64,000 nt of DNA from Tolypeutes matacus (GCA_026826555.1 JAKSZT010053764.1:11318198-11382197); one strand, 5' to 3'; counted from the stretch's first letter, positions 23,101 through 36,289 are shown. Notes: generated by a model not told the origin, from the sequence alone. Made by a program: numbers and translations.

Positions 23101-26100
23101 GTTAATAAGAAGTGGGCCTAAATTTTATGTTCCTGCCCCATGTTAGGAAGTGACATAGAAGCTAGTAGACAACAGAACAAAAATGGTTACGTTAGATGTA
23201 ATGCTGGTAGAAGGCATTAGCATAGAATGACCTACACATAGTACTACCACTTGAAAACAACATTGGGAAAAGGGATTGAGAGAATGAACCTCTTGAAATG
23301 ACTGCAAGATTGTACTGTAGATAAGAGCCAGGCATGTATTTATGCAAGAAATTATGGGATTAATCCTTTGAAGAAGCAAAATATATAGGGAAGATCACTT
23401 GAGGACACTTGTAACATTGGCATGTTATTGGGGGATGACTCTCTAGTGAAAATCTGTAAAGTAGAAAATGAGTTTCTGCCGATTGGTACCTGGAAAGGGA
23501 ATACTTGAGATAGTAAAGATGGTGGAAGTGAAAAGCAGCATGGTCTCAAGATTCTGAATCTATGTCAGTAAAGTCATTATTTTGACTAATTCTTTTGTGG
23601 GAATGCTAGTTACTTTCTCAACCCAAAGGCTTGAGGCTAAGGTTAATGATCCGGAAGCAACTGTGAGAAGCAAAGGTGATGATTCATAGTGGTAACATGT
23701 GTGATTTTAATTACAAAGACCATTCAAAGTTTCTCTGCTACCAAAGGAGATTTATTTTTCTGCTTATGAAAGGCTACTTTGGAAATGTTTGGATGGCAAT
23801 TGGAAAATGAATGAAACTTAATAATGAAGTGAATAAAGCTATAGAAAGCATGGTAAAATGAGCAGTGGATTTGTTGAATAGCCTTGGGATGGAAAAGTAG
23901 AGATTGTTGGAGAAGCTCAAATTTGGTCACCTGTGGCAGATGGACTTCTCCTTAACCTACTTGATTTCAGAACAGCAGTGATGGACATTCTATGCATATT
24001 CCCGCATGCCACCTCAGACTTGCACTGTGGGTGTTTCGGATTTTCTAGGTCAGGTTTTCTCTAAAGTCACAGAGTCTTTCAGCCCAGCAGTATATGTGTG
24101 TGTGTAAGGAGGTTAATGGCCCCAAACACAATTTTCAACTAATGGGGCATAAAAAGCCATTGATAAATTCACTAGCCTCCATGTCTTTTGGTATGATATT
24201 TTGAGGTAAGTTCTGCAAGCCTTCTCAGAGGTTCTCCAATGGGATAGAGTTCCACATACCCAGAGGAGTAACAGCTCAATGAGGTATACACTTTACTGAC
24301 TTTAACACTTATCTGCTCCCTCACTTCTTCCTGGAATTTCCTCCTAAATAATCGAACTGCAAATCTGCATGCCAGGCTCTGCTTTAAAGGAATCTAAACT
24401 GAGGTAATTATTTATTTCTTTAATAAACATGCTAGTAATGGACATTTGTGGATGATGAAGAATGTCCAGGAAAGAATACTGTAGGGGATTTTCTAGGAAA
24501 TTGACTAGCAATGGATTGTAGTGAAGAGCAGATTTGCCTTTGCACTGATAATCAGACAAACCCTTGGTTCAATTTTCTTCTTTTGTATGTGATATACTTG
24601 CATTTTATTGTTTCAGATTGGTACACATGGAATCCCAACTATCCATCCTCATTGCATTCTTCAGAGATAGTCCTTCATAAAATGTTTGGAAACATTCAAG
24701 GCACTGAACTTAAAGGGAAGATGAGGGTGGGTAACTCAATAAGCCTGAGGAGAAAGTTTTGCAGAATGGAAAGAAGTTTGGGAGGGAGCAAGAGACTATT
24801 TTATGAGCCCTTATTTCTTCCTTTCCCCTTTATCCTAACATTTTTATATGTCTTTTACTTATTTTCTGTTTAATCTGTTTTCCTCCCTGAGTATATTAGA
24901 GAATTCCCACCAATTATCAGGCAGTTCTATGAAGGACACTTAACAAATAAAGTAAAATAGTTTTTCCTAAATCTATGGATTTAAATACTCAGAGTAGAAT
25001 CTCATAAAACAAAGATATTCCTCTAGAATAGACATAAACTGTTGAAAGGCCTTCTCTGGACTAAACCTATCTGATGATCTGTGGCTGATTCTTTTTATAA
25101 TTCTGAGTTAGATTTTGTCATCTGATTTAATGCTTCAAGTTGCACCTAAATCTTGCTAGAAACCATAATATAACTTTATTCCTTTGGCCTCATTCTCTTT
25201 GGGGGGAGGGTGGGTTAATTTGAACTAAACAACAAATTAAAATTCTTCTCCCTTTTCCCAACCCTCCACTTGCCTTCATGGTGGTCAGAATTTAGAGCCT
25301 GACCAGGGATTAGAAATTGTTAAATCCTCATTTGTAGGTCCTCCCTAGAGCTACCTGACATAACATCACATATCTTCATCTACTATTAGAAGAGATTAGT
25401 ATATTAATTAATAATACATGGTGAAGAATTAGGAACTCCAGGAGCAAGCAGTAAGAGGCAGTTTTTAAGTGTTTTATAGCAATGATATTCTGTAATTCTG
25501 AATACTTTACAGAACATACTTGATAAAACCAATTGACTATCAGTTGATATAATTTAATATATTGTTTTTATTTCTGAATTGAAAAAAGAACATAAAATTT
25601 AAAATTTTCATAATTGTTTTATGCATTAAGATGCTTGTAGGAAATTTCCAAAGCAAGCACATGCAAATTTTCCCCTTATTTTCCAGTGTGATTTATTGGT
25701 TATGTGTTCACAGTTGGTTGCTACCCAAAACTCGATGCACATTAACAGTGTCCTAAGGATCATTTGCATTTCTCCAGTGAAACACTGTGCTTCTTTCCCC
25801 CTGTGAAGACACTATAATTATGTGAAACCTTTTGTGTATGACATTGGCAGCTCTCCTAGAGTGCACACATCTCCCAGCATCCTGCAGATGTTGCTCAAAG
25901 TTAATCTAGTGGCAAAGGATGCCTGGTTTTGTTCACATTCTGGAAATCACTAGTGAGAATCTCAGTGCCACCACTTTTATCTTTGTCTTTAGAATTTGCA
26001 CAAGTTATTCAAATCCTCTGTGTGATGCCTAGAGTCAGGGACACCACATGGTCAGTGACTCAAGATGAGACTCTGAGCTGTATTTTTAGATCTTTAGATA

Positions 26101-26745
26101 TTTCACTTTTCAAGGCTTTCTCAGAACAGCTGATCCCTCATTGGCAGTGGCTGAGCCCCATGGGTTCCCATTTTCAAGTACTTAAGCTCCTATAGTGATT
26201 GATGCCATAGATGAAAATACATCAGTAGGCCTGATAGATGAAGTAGAAAATGTACATTTCTCCATTTAATAGCTGTGTGGCAGAGAGTATCTACTTCTGT
26301 TTATGATTGATAGCCATGGTCTCCTTATTCTTAGGGGGAAGAAAGCAACAACTACAGAATATAGAGTAAAAGATTCCTTAAGTTTAGGAAAAGGCCTCCT
26401 TTTTCATATGAGCTGATCTTCAGTTAATGAATTTCTGTCACCTTTGATGCTCTGCCCAATTTTAAACATGGTGTAGGACTGTAATTTACATTTCATTTAC
26501 CTCGTTTTATAAGCTATGCATATGCTGATGTTCATTGCTTGAAAAACTCTGAGAAGACTCATAAAATACTATTCATAGCTATGCTATTGCTCTGCCTTTC
26601 TTCTCTCTCAGTATGTCTTCAGATTAATCTGAATTATCATAGTTGTAAATATGTCTTTAGCTATAACTGATTACAATCTTGCAGATATATATTATAAAAT
26701 TAAGATCCAAGTACATCTATATTAAAAACACTACTATCATGGGAG
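23101..26745. other. Unique or very old sequence, no gene
   Basis: 23.1-23.9 kb may still be part of the L2 element but is too diverged to be sure. Open frames at 24511-24873 (120 codons) and 25929-26195 (88 codons) have no recognisable domain; the first ends in a pyrimidine-rich hydrophobic stretch typical of chance translation. A small TG run occurs near 24093-24105. Confidence 0.45.
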
Positions 26746-26975
26746 CAGATGTGGCTCAAGCTGTTGAGTTCCCCTCTTCTACATGGGAGGTCCTGGGTTC
26801 GGTTCCGGCGCCTCCTGAAGAAACAAAATCAAACAACAAGTAAAACAAATAGGGAAACCAGCTCAAGGAAGCCAGTGTGGCTCAGTGATTGAGTGCCAGC
26901 TTCCCACTTACGAAGTTCTGGGTTCAGTCCCTGGCCCCTGGTACCTCAGGAGAAAAAAAAAACCAACAAAACCAT
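26742..26975 (+). mobile_element. DAS-type tRNA-derived SINE, dimer-like
   Basis: The first head, 'gggagcagatgtggctcaag', is followed by a B-box-like 'gggttcggttcc'. An A-rich linker ('aaacaaaatcaaacaacaag') leads to a second head, 'gccagtgtggctcagtgatt', with 'gggttcagtccc', then a terminal A-run. This is the tRNA-derived SINE type of armadillos and the best organism marker in the window. No clear target-site duplication was found. Confidence 0.8.
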
Positions 26976-27774
26976 TAGCAAAACCAAATAACATATTGTT
27001 TCTTCTATAGTACCAAGGGATTTTAAAAAGCCAAATTTTCATATCTTAATAAAAAATAAAATGATTCTGCCATTGGTCATTCCTCTGTTTCTCTGCATCT
27101 TTCTCCTCTTCTGCATTTTAAAATTTGCCAAGTGTTAGTAGGTCTACAACTGCCTGTTAGGGCTACAGCTATTTAAAAAAGTAAGTCTTGATGTTACTTA
27201 ATACTAGTTGGTAGAAAAATATACAAAAAGAGACATGCACTAGTATTTCTTATTTCTAATGGATTTGTTAGATAAGACGGGATGAGTTGTTTTTCAGCTC
27301 CTGGGTCAAAGTTGCTCCAAAGGAAAGCTGTTATTATACAATGCTATAGCAACCAAAAAGGTACCCCGATAGGTAGTGTTTTTAACTAAGCTGCTCCAGT
27401 ATATGGCAAGATCTTCATGTATCTACTCTGGCCCAGTGTCTGGTGCTAAAACTTTGCAGTTCTAGAAATTCTATTTAAGCACCATATCCAGAGATAATTT
27501 TTAAAAATCTTGGTAATGACCATTAATCAAAATTACATGCTATAAATCAATCAATTTGGGAAATTATAAATGAGACTTTTTTTTCAATAGCAGAAATAAT
27601 ATAAATCTCTATAAACATTGCCTCCCTAAACTCTTCTACTGATATAGAGGCATATTATGAGCTGACTTGGGAATAAGAAAGTTGATTTGTTAGCCTGCAT
27701 ATAGAGAAAAAGTTCCATATGCAATGAAGGTCTATTATATTGAAATCTTGGTGAAGTTCAATGTGTCCAATTTA

Positions 27775-28025
27775 AAATTCTGTTTTCCAGACTTCTTTGT
27801 AGTAGTGGATTCCATGTGACTAAGTTCTGGCCATGAACTATTAACCAAAGTTGGCTGAGATTTCTAAGAACTTTTGCTTCTTTCTTTTCATTTCTTTCTC
27901 TCTTTGCTTGGACAAAGTCATTGCTTCAATCTTACAACCAAGAGGAAAAAGTCAAGAGAAAGTCAGATATCACAGCTTTAATATACATGAGCTACTGACC
28001 CAAAACTAAAAATAGCCTCTTTTCA
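27775..28025 (+). repeat. Old LTR-like repeat fragment
   Basis: 'ttttccagacttctttgtag' followed by 'ttccatgtgactaagttctg' and 'gccatgaacta' matches the conserved left part of an old mammalian LTR-type repeat ('...ggccatgtgactaagttctggcc'). The remainder is a pyrimidine-rich, diverged stretch. The family name is not certain. Confidence 0.4.
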
Positions 28026-28698
28026 GAATTTTTGCTATGTCGGAAAAAAGTAAATATGTGAACCTATAATTTCCTTGAAGGTCTGTTTAATTGTGTTTTC
28101 ATTCACTTTCAGACCAATGCTATCCCTCACTGATACAGTAACATTGGCCTCAATAGATATTTTTAGTTATTACCAGGATAAAGCATACAGTGGTTGTGTC
28201 TCATCATTAAATGAGAGTTGCCGAAAAAATTCTGGATTAAAAAAATGAAAAAATAGTTTGCCTCACTCCTTAGACCTTATGATATGCTTAGATGAATTTT
28301 CATTCTATAAGAGGGGCTCTATTGTAATGTTCCAAACTAATTTGATCAGGGAATTAATTTTTGAAGACTTTCTGCTATGACTAGTTTTCCATGTAATAAA
28401 CACTGGTACTAATGTAGAGAAAATCACATATAAACATAAATTAGATGTCATAACATGAAATGAAGAGAAAAATGCAAAGTTTTATTGACTAACAGTGAAA
28501 GAGAACTTTGCTTCAGCCTGGGGTTAAGAGAGACAGCTCCTCAACTGAGCTGCTATTTATTAATTTTTCTATATTTGATGGTCTATTAACACTAATTTGT
28601 GCAAGTCTCTCTTGGCCTATGTGTATTTTACCACTTATGTTTTAATAGTTTGCCAAATAAAAGTTGCCTTCATTGAATGGAGAAGCAATACTACCTGC

Positions 28699-28728
28699 AC
28701 CAAAAACAAAAACAAAAACAAAAAACAG
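28699..28728 (+). repeat. (AAAAAC)n A-rich simple repeat
   Basis: Four to five tandem 'caaaaa' units, probably a decayed A-tail or a simple repeat. Confidence 0.8.
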
Positions 28729-31700
28729 ACAATGGGAATTAAAATAAGCTTTTATTTTACAAGCTCTGTGCTTTAACTAAATGAATTAATTGGCCATACA
28801 CCAGATTTTATTAAGAACTATGTGCATTATGTAAATAGTCCTTTACAAAACCATGCAAAAATGTCTATAATAAATGAGTAATAATGCCTGAGGTCTGTAT
28901 AATCTAACAATACATTCTGCACCTTTGATCCTCTTCATAGGCTATGAATACCTTCAGGCGTGCAGGTGAGGAAATCCCTTTCCCTCCATCCCCCTACCAG
29001 GAGCCTCAGAGTCCTTTAATCTTGGCTGTGAAGGTCCTGGTCAGGTACCATGTGCAGGCTTGTATGATGGAGATCTATGCAGATCATACTGGTGTGGGAA
29101 TTCTCTCCGCCTAATTGTCCTAGAAGTCTGTCTGTTTTAAAGTGAGACAATAAAATATGCCTCTGCTGTAGTTCAATTCCTTGATGTTTCTCACTCTTAC
29201 TTGTTCAGAACTTAAGCTTTATAAAAAGTGAAGAAAGCAGAGAAAGCCATTCTTGGAACCAGAAAAATAATGTCATAGTATATTGTTTATTTTTGTTTGT
29301 TCTCCTAGGTGGTTACAGGGCAGCATTAGAGTTCTGAATTATGATTTTATATTTGAAGAACAATTTTAAAATGTAATACACAACAACAACGAAAAACACC
29401 CTCTTTTGTGGTTGAAACATAGGAGGTTTAGACATTTTGCTCATAAGCCCTAAACTGATCTGCCCTCGTGGCCTTGGCTCTTATGTCCTATTTCCAAGCT
29501 GCATTTTGCTCAGTAGGAAGGAAACATGCTTTTCAAAAAGAAGATGTTGTCAGATTACACATCTGGTATTGATGAGCCTTTTAACATGAGCTTCTAACCT
29601 AATGCACATTCAAAAGTGGAACGTGGTTGTAGCGGTAGAGTCTTTAAAAAATAGGTTTCTGTTTAGCAAATGATGGTTGATATTCTCTTTACTTCAGGTG
29701 CAGTGTAAATCACTAAAGATAAATTGCTTTATCCTGTCATTGGGAGATATTTAAGTAACTTCATCATTTAAAATTTGTTTTTAAGTAGATTATTGAAGAA
29801 AAAGCTAAAGTAAAAGTCAGTCTATTATGGTAGTTTAATTAAAAGGTCTTGTATCATTTTTGCTACCATTGTAGATGGGTAAATTATTTTTGTCATTTCA
29901 TTTATATAATGGTCAAGAAAACACATATTTTATGAAACTTTGTTTCTATAACAATTCTATATATCCTTAGAAAATTATTTCCAGGAAATAATGGAAAGAG
30001 CATAATAGATAGGAGGAGAAATGATTATTGTTCTTTATAAGCAATAATTTTGTTTTTTAAAGTTGCTAAGACTATGAGGAAAGGTTCTTCAGTAGAAGCA
30101 GTTTGAAAAAATGCCATTGAAATAGAGATCAGATCTTGGTACATGAAATTCACAGGATGGAATTTTTCTCTGTGATTGACACTACCCCCACCTGCCTTCA
30201 ATCAGACTCGATTTTAGCTCTTAATTAACCCGATCTAATTCCCCACATCTTAAAGCCTAGATATACCTCTGAGCTATGTGCGGTTCAAAGACTGTCTTTT
30301 ATACTTCTGTTAAGGCATACGTTTTGGTATATATAGTTTATGGCAACAGTGCAAAGTTGTTTGGCAGCAATACATTAGTGGCGTTTGGCCCCAGAAACAA
30401 CCTTCTCTATCCCTTGGCAAGTTATTTTGCTGAAATTTTGCATGTGCCACAGTTCTACTATCCCTCTACTAGCCCATCTTGTTCTTTACTTCTGGATAAT
30501 TTCTTAAGATAATATAATGTCTGAACTTATTTTCCTAAAATGTTGATAGGTGAGAAACATATTTGTGCTTACAATTTGTTTTTACTCTTAAAATTATTAG
30601 GGTTAAGGAAAGCAGAAATCTAGTCTTTTTTTACACACAATTTCTACAACCAAATTTTCAACTCTGGAAAGTATTCTTATCAAACAGAAAATTTGGAGTT
30701 TGATTAGGTGATCATGAGAGTCTCTTCGAAGTCCAATTCTATAAATACATTACCCATCAACTTATACTTAATTACATTAGCTATCTTGCTAAAGTTGGAC
30801 AAACTGACATTTAATTTTTTGCCTTCCCTTTATTACATTGGTTAAAAATGAATATTTATGGCAAATATCCATTAGTTATAATATTTCAATATGAAAATAC
30901 ATGTTACTAAATTAAAGGCAAATAACTAATATCTATTATAACTATGAGAAAAAATAAGGAAAATCATACATTGAAATTATCATAATTAATAAATTCTAAT
31001 AATAAGGCAGCATTTCCAGGTATAAAAGTAGTAAAACTATTTAATAATTTCAAAAAGTTAAATAAAAATGCAATTATAGCTATATAAAGTGTTTGAGGTC
31101 TTTTTTTGAGAATGTTAAAAGTTTAGTCCTGAGTACCTGGACTTTAACTAAAATGTTTTAGATTTATGTTGTTTACTTCTCTTTAAATCCTTACATAGCA
31201 ATTAAAGCCAAGTAATGACTTGATAGTAAGTAGAAAAACATATTTCAAATCCTTTCAGTGAACTGATAAAAAATTCATGCTGTTTTATAATACAGTATAA
31301 GCTGATGTAGAATTACCAGGGATTGGCAGGAGGAGGCTATTCTTAGTACAAAGCAGCTGTGTTTATTAAGTAAAATTTGTCATTTTGGCTGCAAGTAGAT
31401 TTTAGTCAAATTTATTATATCAGAAGCATTTTTATTAATCTTTCAAGGTAAGGAATTTCAAAAGCTACAGTATAAGATTTTATTTCTCATAAGAAATAAT
31501 AGGCCATGTGCATTAATTTCTCAAGTGATACATTTAGAAAAAAAGTTGGAACCTATTAGAAAAAAACTGCTGAACAACATAAGGCAATCATGTCAATGCA
31601 ACTTCAGTTTGATCTGTAGCAGGGAAAATGTAAAATAAGATAAATAATTAGTCAAAGTTGTCAACTGGCTCACATTTTTATTGATTAACAACATGTCATT

Positions 31701-32533
31701 TTTTATTGGCAATATTTTATTCATTTTGGGGGTTCTTCAATTTTATGTAACATGCTCCATTTATAAATATCACTTTATATTGCATTTTATAAAAGCTTTA
31801 TTATTAAAGCAATCCCTGATTAAAATATTCAGTGTATTATTGTGCTTTTATACCTGGGATAAATATTTATTTATGAAAAACTTTTAGTTGTCAATGCAAA
31901 AAAGTAAAATAAATATGAAGAAGTCCTGAAACCCATCCATATAAAGTGTAGTAAAGCTAACATAATCTAATGCTTTATTTACACAATTCATTATTTATAT
32001 ATTGTATCAAAATATATTAAGGGATGACCATCAAAAACATTTTTCACACAGTTATCTTTTTAATACTTTTACAATCAACAGATATCTTTGAAAATGCATT
32101 TCTTTTAAGAATTTGGAGCATGTTATCATTTTAATATGAAATGTCATAATATACATGAATGTACTTCTGATCATACTGTACTGAAAATTTGTAACATCTT
32201 AACATTATATCAATTGGATAAGTGTTTCTATGGAAATGGCAGGGACTGACTTCTCCCCATCCAGTTGGCCTATTCTTTCAGAACATCCTTATCTGATGGA
32301 CAGCTTAGAATGATGTTACAATCCTCTGCTCATATAAATATTTAAAGAATAAATACATTTTCCAAGACTTAGAGGTTATTATTTTTGGAAATACAAGTGT
32401 ATATAGAAGAAGAATCCCAATTTCATGCCAAACAAGTGAAGCATACAAATAAGGAGTGTGGGAAACAGTCCATCTCCCATCCTTGGGTCAATGTATACTG
32501 CACATTAAGGGTTAATGTTTTCTTTCTTTCTTT

Positions 32534-32740
32534 TTTTTTTTAACTTGGTTCAATTTTATTGTCCATGAACATTATCGAGTGATTTCAGGAGCTAGAGCCA
32601 GGCAAGATTTCCTGTACATCTCTGCCAGTGCACTGACCTGCAACACCCCTGGTATTTCATTCCTTGGCCTCTGCTTAAGTGAGGCCTGACAGTCATTTTA
32701 AATTGTGCCAGACTGCATAGTGGTTTTATGATGTGAAAAA
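32534..32740 (-). pseudogene. Candidate processed retrocopy (3' UTR end)
   Basis: On the minus strand a roughly 200-bp segment ends 'atggacaataaaattgaacc' and, eight bases later, a poly-A run of about a dozen. That is an AATAAA signal at the usual distance from a tail, as in a retrotransposed mRNA end. The body is less AT-rich than its surroundings. I do not recognise the parent gene, found no coding frame and no target-site duplication. An unidentified SINE is the alternative. Confidence 0.4.
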
Positions 32741-33079
32741 CATCCATTAAGTTTTAGTTTGAGTCTACACTTCACTTCATATTACTTATAAACAAAGCCA
32801 AATTTCAATCTAAGCCTTGAGAGTTGGATACTTAAAAAAAAAAGTCTACTGCATTTTTCTTAAGTTGGGAAGATGCAGTAGCTTAACAAGTGGATCTGGA
32901 ACATTCTATATCTTTCACTCTACAGTGCTGCAGGGATCAACTGGATTAAGCCTGCATCTCTTGGCTCCTGGTAAATTGAGAGCAGAGGTAAGGACTCTTG
33001 TTCATACTTGGCCTCAATCCATTGCTTCCATGTCCCACTAACACCCCAAAAAGGCTCAGCAAAGGATTATCCTCAGACA

Positions 33080-33509
33080 GGGAAATGGATGTGGCTCAAG
33101 GGATTAGGCTCTCATCTACCATATAGGAGGTCCAGGATTTGATTCTTGGGGCCTCCTGGCAAAAGGCAAGCTGGCTGGCATGGCGAGCTGGCCTGGGCGG
33201 AGGGCTGGCCCGTGCAGGAGTGCTGGCCCACACGGAGTGCTGGCCTGTGTGGAGCAGAGCTGGAGCAGCAAGATGATGCAACAAAGAGATACAGAAGAGA
33301 GACAATAAGAGACGCAGCAGACCAGGGAGCTGAGGTGGTACAAGAGATTAAGTGCCTCTCCCCTGTTTGGAAGGTGTCAGGATCGGTTCCTGGTGCTGCC
33401 TAAAGAGAAGACAAGCAGATACAGAAGAACACACAGAGAGCAGACAGCAAATGCAAAACAATGGGGTGTGGGGTGAGAGAAATAAATCTTAAAAAAAAAA
33501 AAAAAAAAA
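33080..33509 (+). mobile_element. DAS-type composite SINE, full length, with perfect TSD
   Basis: Head 1, 'ggaaatggatgtggctcaag', runs to about 33165. A GC-rich 17-18 bp minisatellite fills 33185-33253. An A/G-rich linker ('gagacaataagagacgcagc') leads to a second tRNA-like head at about 33330-33412 containing 'ggatcggttcctgg'. The tail is 'gagaaataaatctta' plus about 19 A's. An exact 12-bp target-site duplication, 'tatcctcagaca', flanks it at 33068-33079 and 33510-33521. Open frames on both strands inside it (33096-33403) are SINE artefacts. Confidence 0.9.
33185..33253 (+). repeat. 17-18 bp minisatellite inside the SINE
   Basis: Four tandem units of the form g(a/g/t)gctggcc(n)7gga: 33185-33201, 33202-33219, 33220-33236 and 33237-33253, with a degenerate fifth ('gcagagctgga') after them. 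GC content is far above the local background. Confidence 0.8.
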
Positions 33510-33521
33510 TATCCTCAGACA

Positions 33522-34955
33522 AACCAGATCCATCCATTCTGGAGCACTTCCACCCCAATCCTAGTTGTATGTTTGTTCCTTGAATAATAGTAAAATTGTT
33601 TCTCACATCAGAAGAATAAAGAAAAGTAAATCAGGTGGGTTTTCATTTAGTTGAAAGGCCTTGAACTATATTTAGAAGAAATCCACTCAAGTTTATCCAT
33701 AAATAGATCTAAAGATAGAAGAAAATGACTGTTGCTGAAGAACCTAGGAGGAATGGCTAAGGACAAGTAACAGAAGACATAGGTCAAGATAATGTTTCAA
33801 AGAGTTGTTTTGAGGCTTAAAAAGTGAACACTTTGTAAACTATTAAAGGAAAAATCTAGAGTAAGCATGTACTAATGAATGAAGAGAATCAAGTAAAAAT
33901 TATGTTTTTGGGAATGATGGTAAAATTTCTCATAGTGGGTCATAGTAAAGTGTCCATAGGAAGGGAGTTTAAAAGATAACTTAGTAGCATTTTTTTTTTC
34001 TTTTTTTCCCTTTCCTCATACAGATTCAGAAAGATGGGAGGTGTTCTTTGCAGGCACATTGAAACGAATTGAAGGTAATTGATTTGGGGAGTGGTTACCC
34101 AGAATTACCCACTTTCATGCTGAACACTAATTTAAAAGAACCATATGTTTTTTCACCTAGTTTGTTAAACTGTGGTGAGTTAGTTTAAAGCTGAATAGAA
34201 AGAAGTTTCAGGGAGGGATAAAAATAATTGTTGCTTGAATTAACCTACAATGATGATTATTGTGGTCACTCTACAATAGATAGATGGACCCCTCACCCAA
34301 AATTTGGTTCGGATGTCAAGACTGGCACACGCCAAGAGGTTATGAAAAGTTTTATCAATTGTCTAATGTGACTTTTCTGGAAAAAGCACACCAGTCTCCA
34401 AAGCAGGTAAAAAAAAAAATGGCTTGAGAGAGCAGAGAGGGGAAACTGACTTGGAGTTTTATGGTGGTTAAGGGCTGGAATGAGGGGGCCCACATGTGCA
34501 AAGGCTGGGGCTTTATTGTAGTTTTAATTTCCTGCTGGCACTATAGGAGGGAACACCTGGCTTTCTTATTAGCTTGCCCTAAGGTGGGGCAGAAGAGAAA
34601 GAGAGATTGGGTCGTGAAAGCTGACAGCAGTCAAACATCAAAAATGGAGTCAGAGTCTTTGATACATAATAATGGTAAATTCAAACAGTGTTTTCCCTTG
34701 AAAGGATTGACCCTAACTCCATCTCCAGAAATAGGTACAAGAATGAAGAGGAAGGGAAGTTTCCAGTTCTAGGAACAGTTGCATTAATGTGGAAGAGAAT
34801 GATGCTTCTGGATCTGGGACACAGCCAACAGCAAAACCTGGTTGCCTGGGGAATGGCCTCCTGGGCACAGTTCTGTGCCCTGGAGAATGACAGTAAAACT
34901 GGGTGTGGTCCCATGGGTTGGGTGAGGGAAGTGGAAATGATGACAATTAGGATGA
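33522..34955. other. No gene recognised; mixed composition
   Basis: 34290-34930 is less AT-rich and contains overlapping open frames on both strands (34461-34772, 34688-34987 plus; 34681-34946 minus). They have no domain signature and shadow each other. It could be an unidentified old LTR. A short A-run is present at 34410-34419. Confidence 0.4.
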
Positions 34956-34959
34956 TAAT

Positions 34960-35185
34960 AAATTGTTTCTATTCTTTGAACATTTAATTTTTTCCGAGCA
35001 CTGTGCTAAACACTTTAAGAATAATAGCTCAACTTATCTCCAAAATAACTAGGTGAGGTGACCCCCATTTTACAGATAAACAACTTAAGAACCAGAGAGA
35101 TTTATTAAGCCAGTGAATCAGAGTCATGATTTGGACCCGGATGTGGCTTACTCAGAATCTGAGATCTTGGTCACTACTTGAAAAC
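34960..35185 (+). repeat. MIR SINE
   Basis: 'gagcactgtgctaaacactt', 'ggtgacccccattttacaga', 'taaacaacttaagaaccaga' and 'catgatttggacccggatgt' follow MIR in order. Confidence 0.75.
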
Positions 35186-35409
35186 CAGTTAAAATTTCTG
35201 CGTATTTTGTGAAGCTCCTATTTACAAGCATGCGGCTTTTATTTCTGCTCAGTAAATTTTTTGCTAAAAAATAGATTCAGTACTGTTTTCCCCTATATTT
35301 GCATCGTGAAAATACTGAAAAAGAGGGGGTAAGTGATTTTCCTTTATCAAGAAAGATGGAACTCCTTGGGATCTTTTAGGAATGAACTTAATCTGATTAT
35401 TTATGTTGT

Positions 35410-35520
35410 CCTATATATTCTGAATCAGGATCCTGATTTTGTCTCTACCTTATTTAAAAGCCTTCAATGGTTTATCACTGCCAATAGTGTCAAGTATAAA
35501 TTTGTATCTCTCTAAAACTA
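35410..35520 (+). repeat. L2 LINE fragment
   Basis: 'tttaaaagccttcaatggtt' and 'tcactgccaatagtgtcaag' match the sense L2 segment '...aaacccttcagtggctccc' and '...aataaagtccaaactcc'. Short and diverged. Confidence 0.45.
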
Positions 35521-35844
35521 AAATAATAGCCCTATTGTTGAGACAGGAGAAAAAAAATCATTCAATATATAAAACGTTCTACTTTATTGGAAGTTTTGTA
35601 TTGAAATAAACCTTAAACTTCTGAGATTTTAAGGTACTGGGAGCTCATTTAGTAAATTCTGTGAGAATAATAAGACTATACATCAAGATTCAAAATACTA
35701 TTTAGGACTTTCATAGAATCTACTGCATCCTCAAAGCAGATATTAATTAAAACATGTTTTATAAATTTTCAGAAAGAATAAAATTATATCAATCATTTAT
35801 TATGTGATTGAGTTTAGAATCTAAAAGATAAACAAGATTAATAA

Positions 35845-35955
35845 CGAGCACACATTTATTAAATACTTTCTGTATATGAAGCACAGGGGGGAACAGAAGG
35901 GAAATAAATGTCTCCGTTTAGAAGAATTTATAATCTAGTTAGGAAAGCAATCACA
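35845..35955 (-). repeat. L2 LINE 3' end fragment
   Basis: 'cacatttattaaatactttc' with 'gaatttataatctagttagg' matches antisense L2 ('...cttataatctagtgggg'). Confidence 0.5.
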
Positions 35956-36289
35956 CATGAGAACTGGCTTGGGGATAATCACAAAGCAATTGTAAAAAAT
36001 ACAGTAAATATTGAATTTTCAAATGCAGAAAACTGCGTTTGGAGAGCAATGGAAAACCTCGGAAAGTTTCCAGAAAATAATTAATTTTGATAAAGTCTGG
36101 GGAAAAAAAATGGGCACAAATGCTTAGAAGGAGAACAGAAGAAAATGGAAACAATAGGAGCAGAGCACTTAAGATGAACAGAAAATGTTTGTCCCCTGGC
36201 TTCCCCTCTTTAAGGAACCAGAACTCGCCTTTTCATTGTGATCAAGATAAGGCTTTCTGACTTCCCTATCCATAGCAGTAGGCTTAGGA

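Larger units (their letters stand above)
26976..33067. other. Long AT-rich block, few repeats, no gene
   Basis: Apart from the sub-features listed separately (an LTR-like fragment at 27.8 kb, an A-rich repeat at 28.7 kb and a retrocopy candidate at 32.5 kb), nothing was recognised. 29.6-32.4 kb is very AT-rich and nearly free of recognisable transposons. Open frames at 30276-30512 and 31681-31887 have no family signature. Confidence 0.45.

Noticed and set aside
24511..24873. 120-codon open frame as a membrane protein
   Set aside because: The hydrophobic C-terminus comes from a pyrimidine-rich stretch; there is no start context, domain or splice evidence.
26742..26975. tRNA gene, because of the A/B-box-like motifs
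   Set aside because: The motif is duplicated in a dimer with an A-rich linker and tail and no complete cloverleaf; it is a tRNA-derived SINE.
28915..29165. Possible short exon with splice-like ends ('cctcttcatag' ... 'gtgagg')
   Set aside because: The enclosed segment is tiny, no partner exons or coding frame could be linked, and such motifs are common by chance.
33096..33403. Overlapping open frames on both strands as a small GC-rich gene
   Set aside because: They lie entirely within a SINE with a target-site duplication; the GC-rich minisatellite simply lacks stops.
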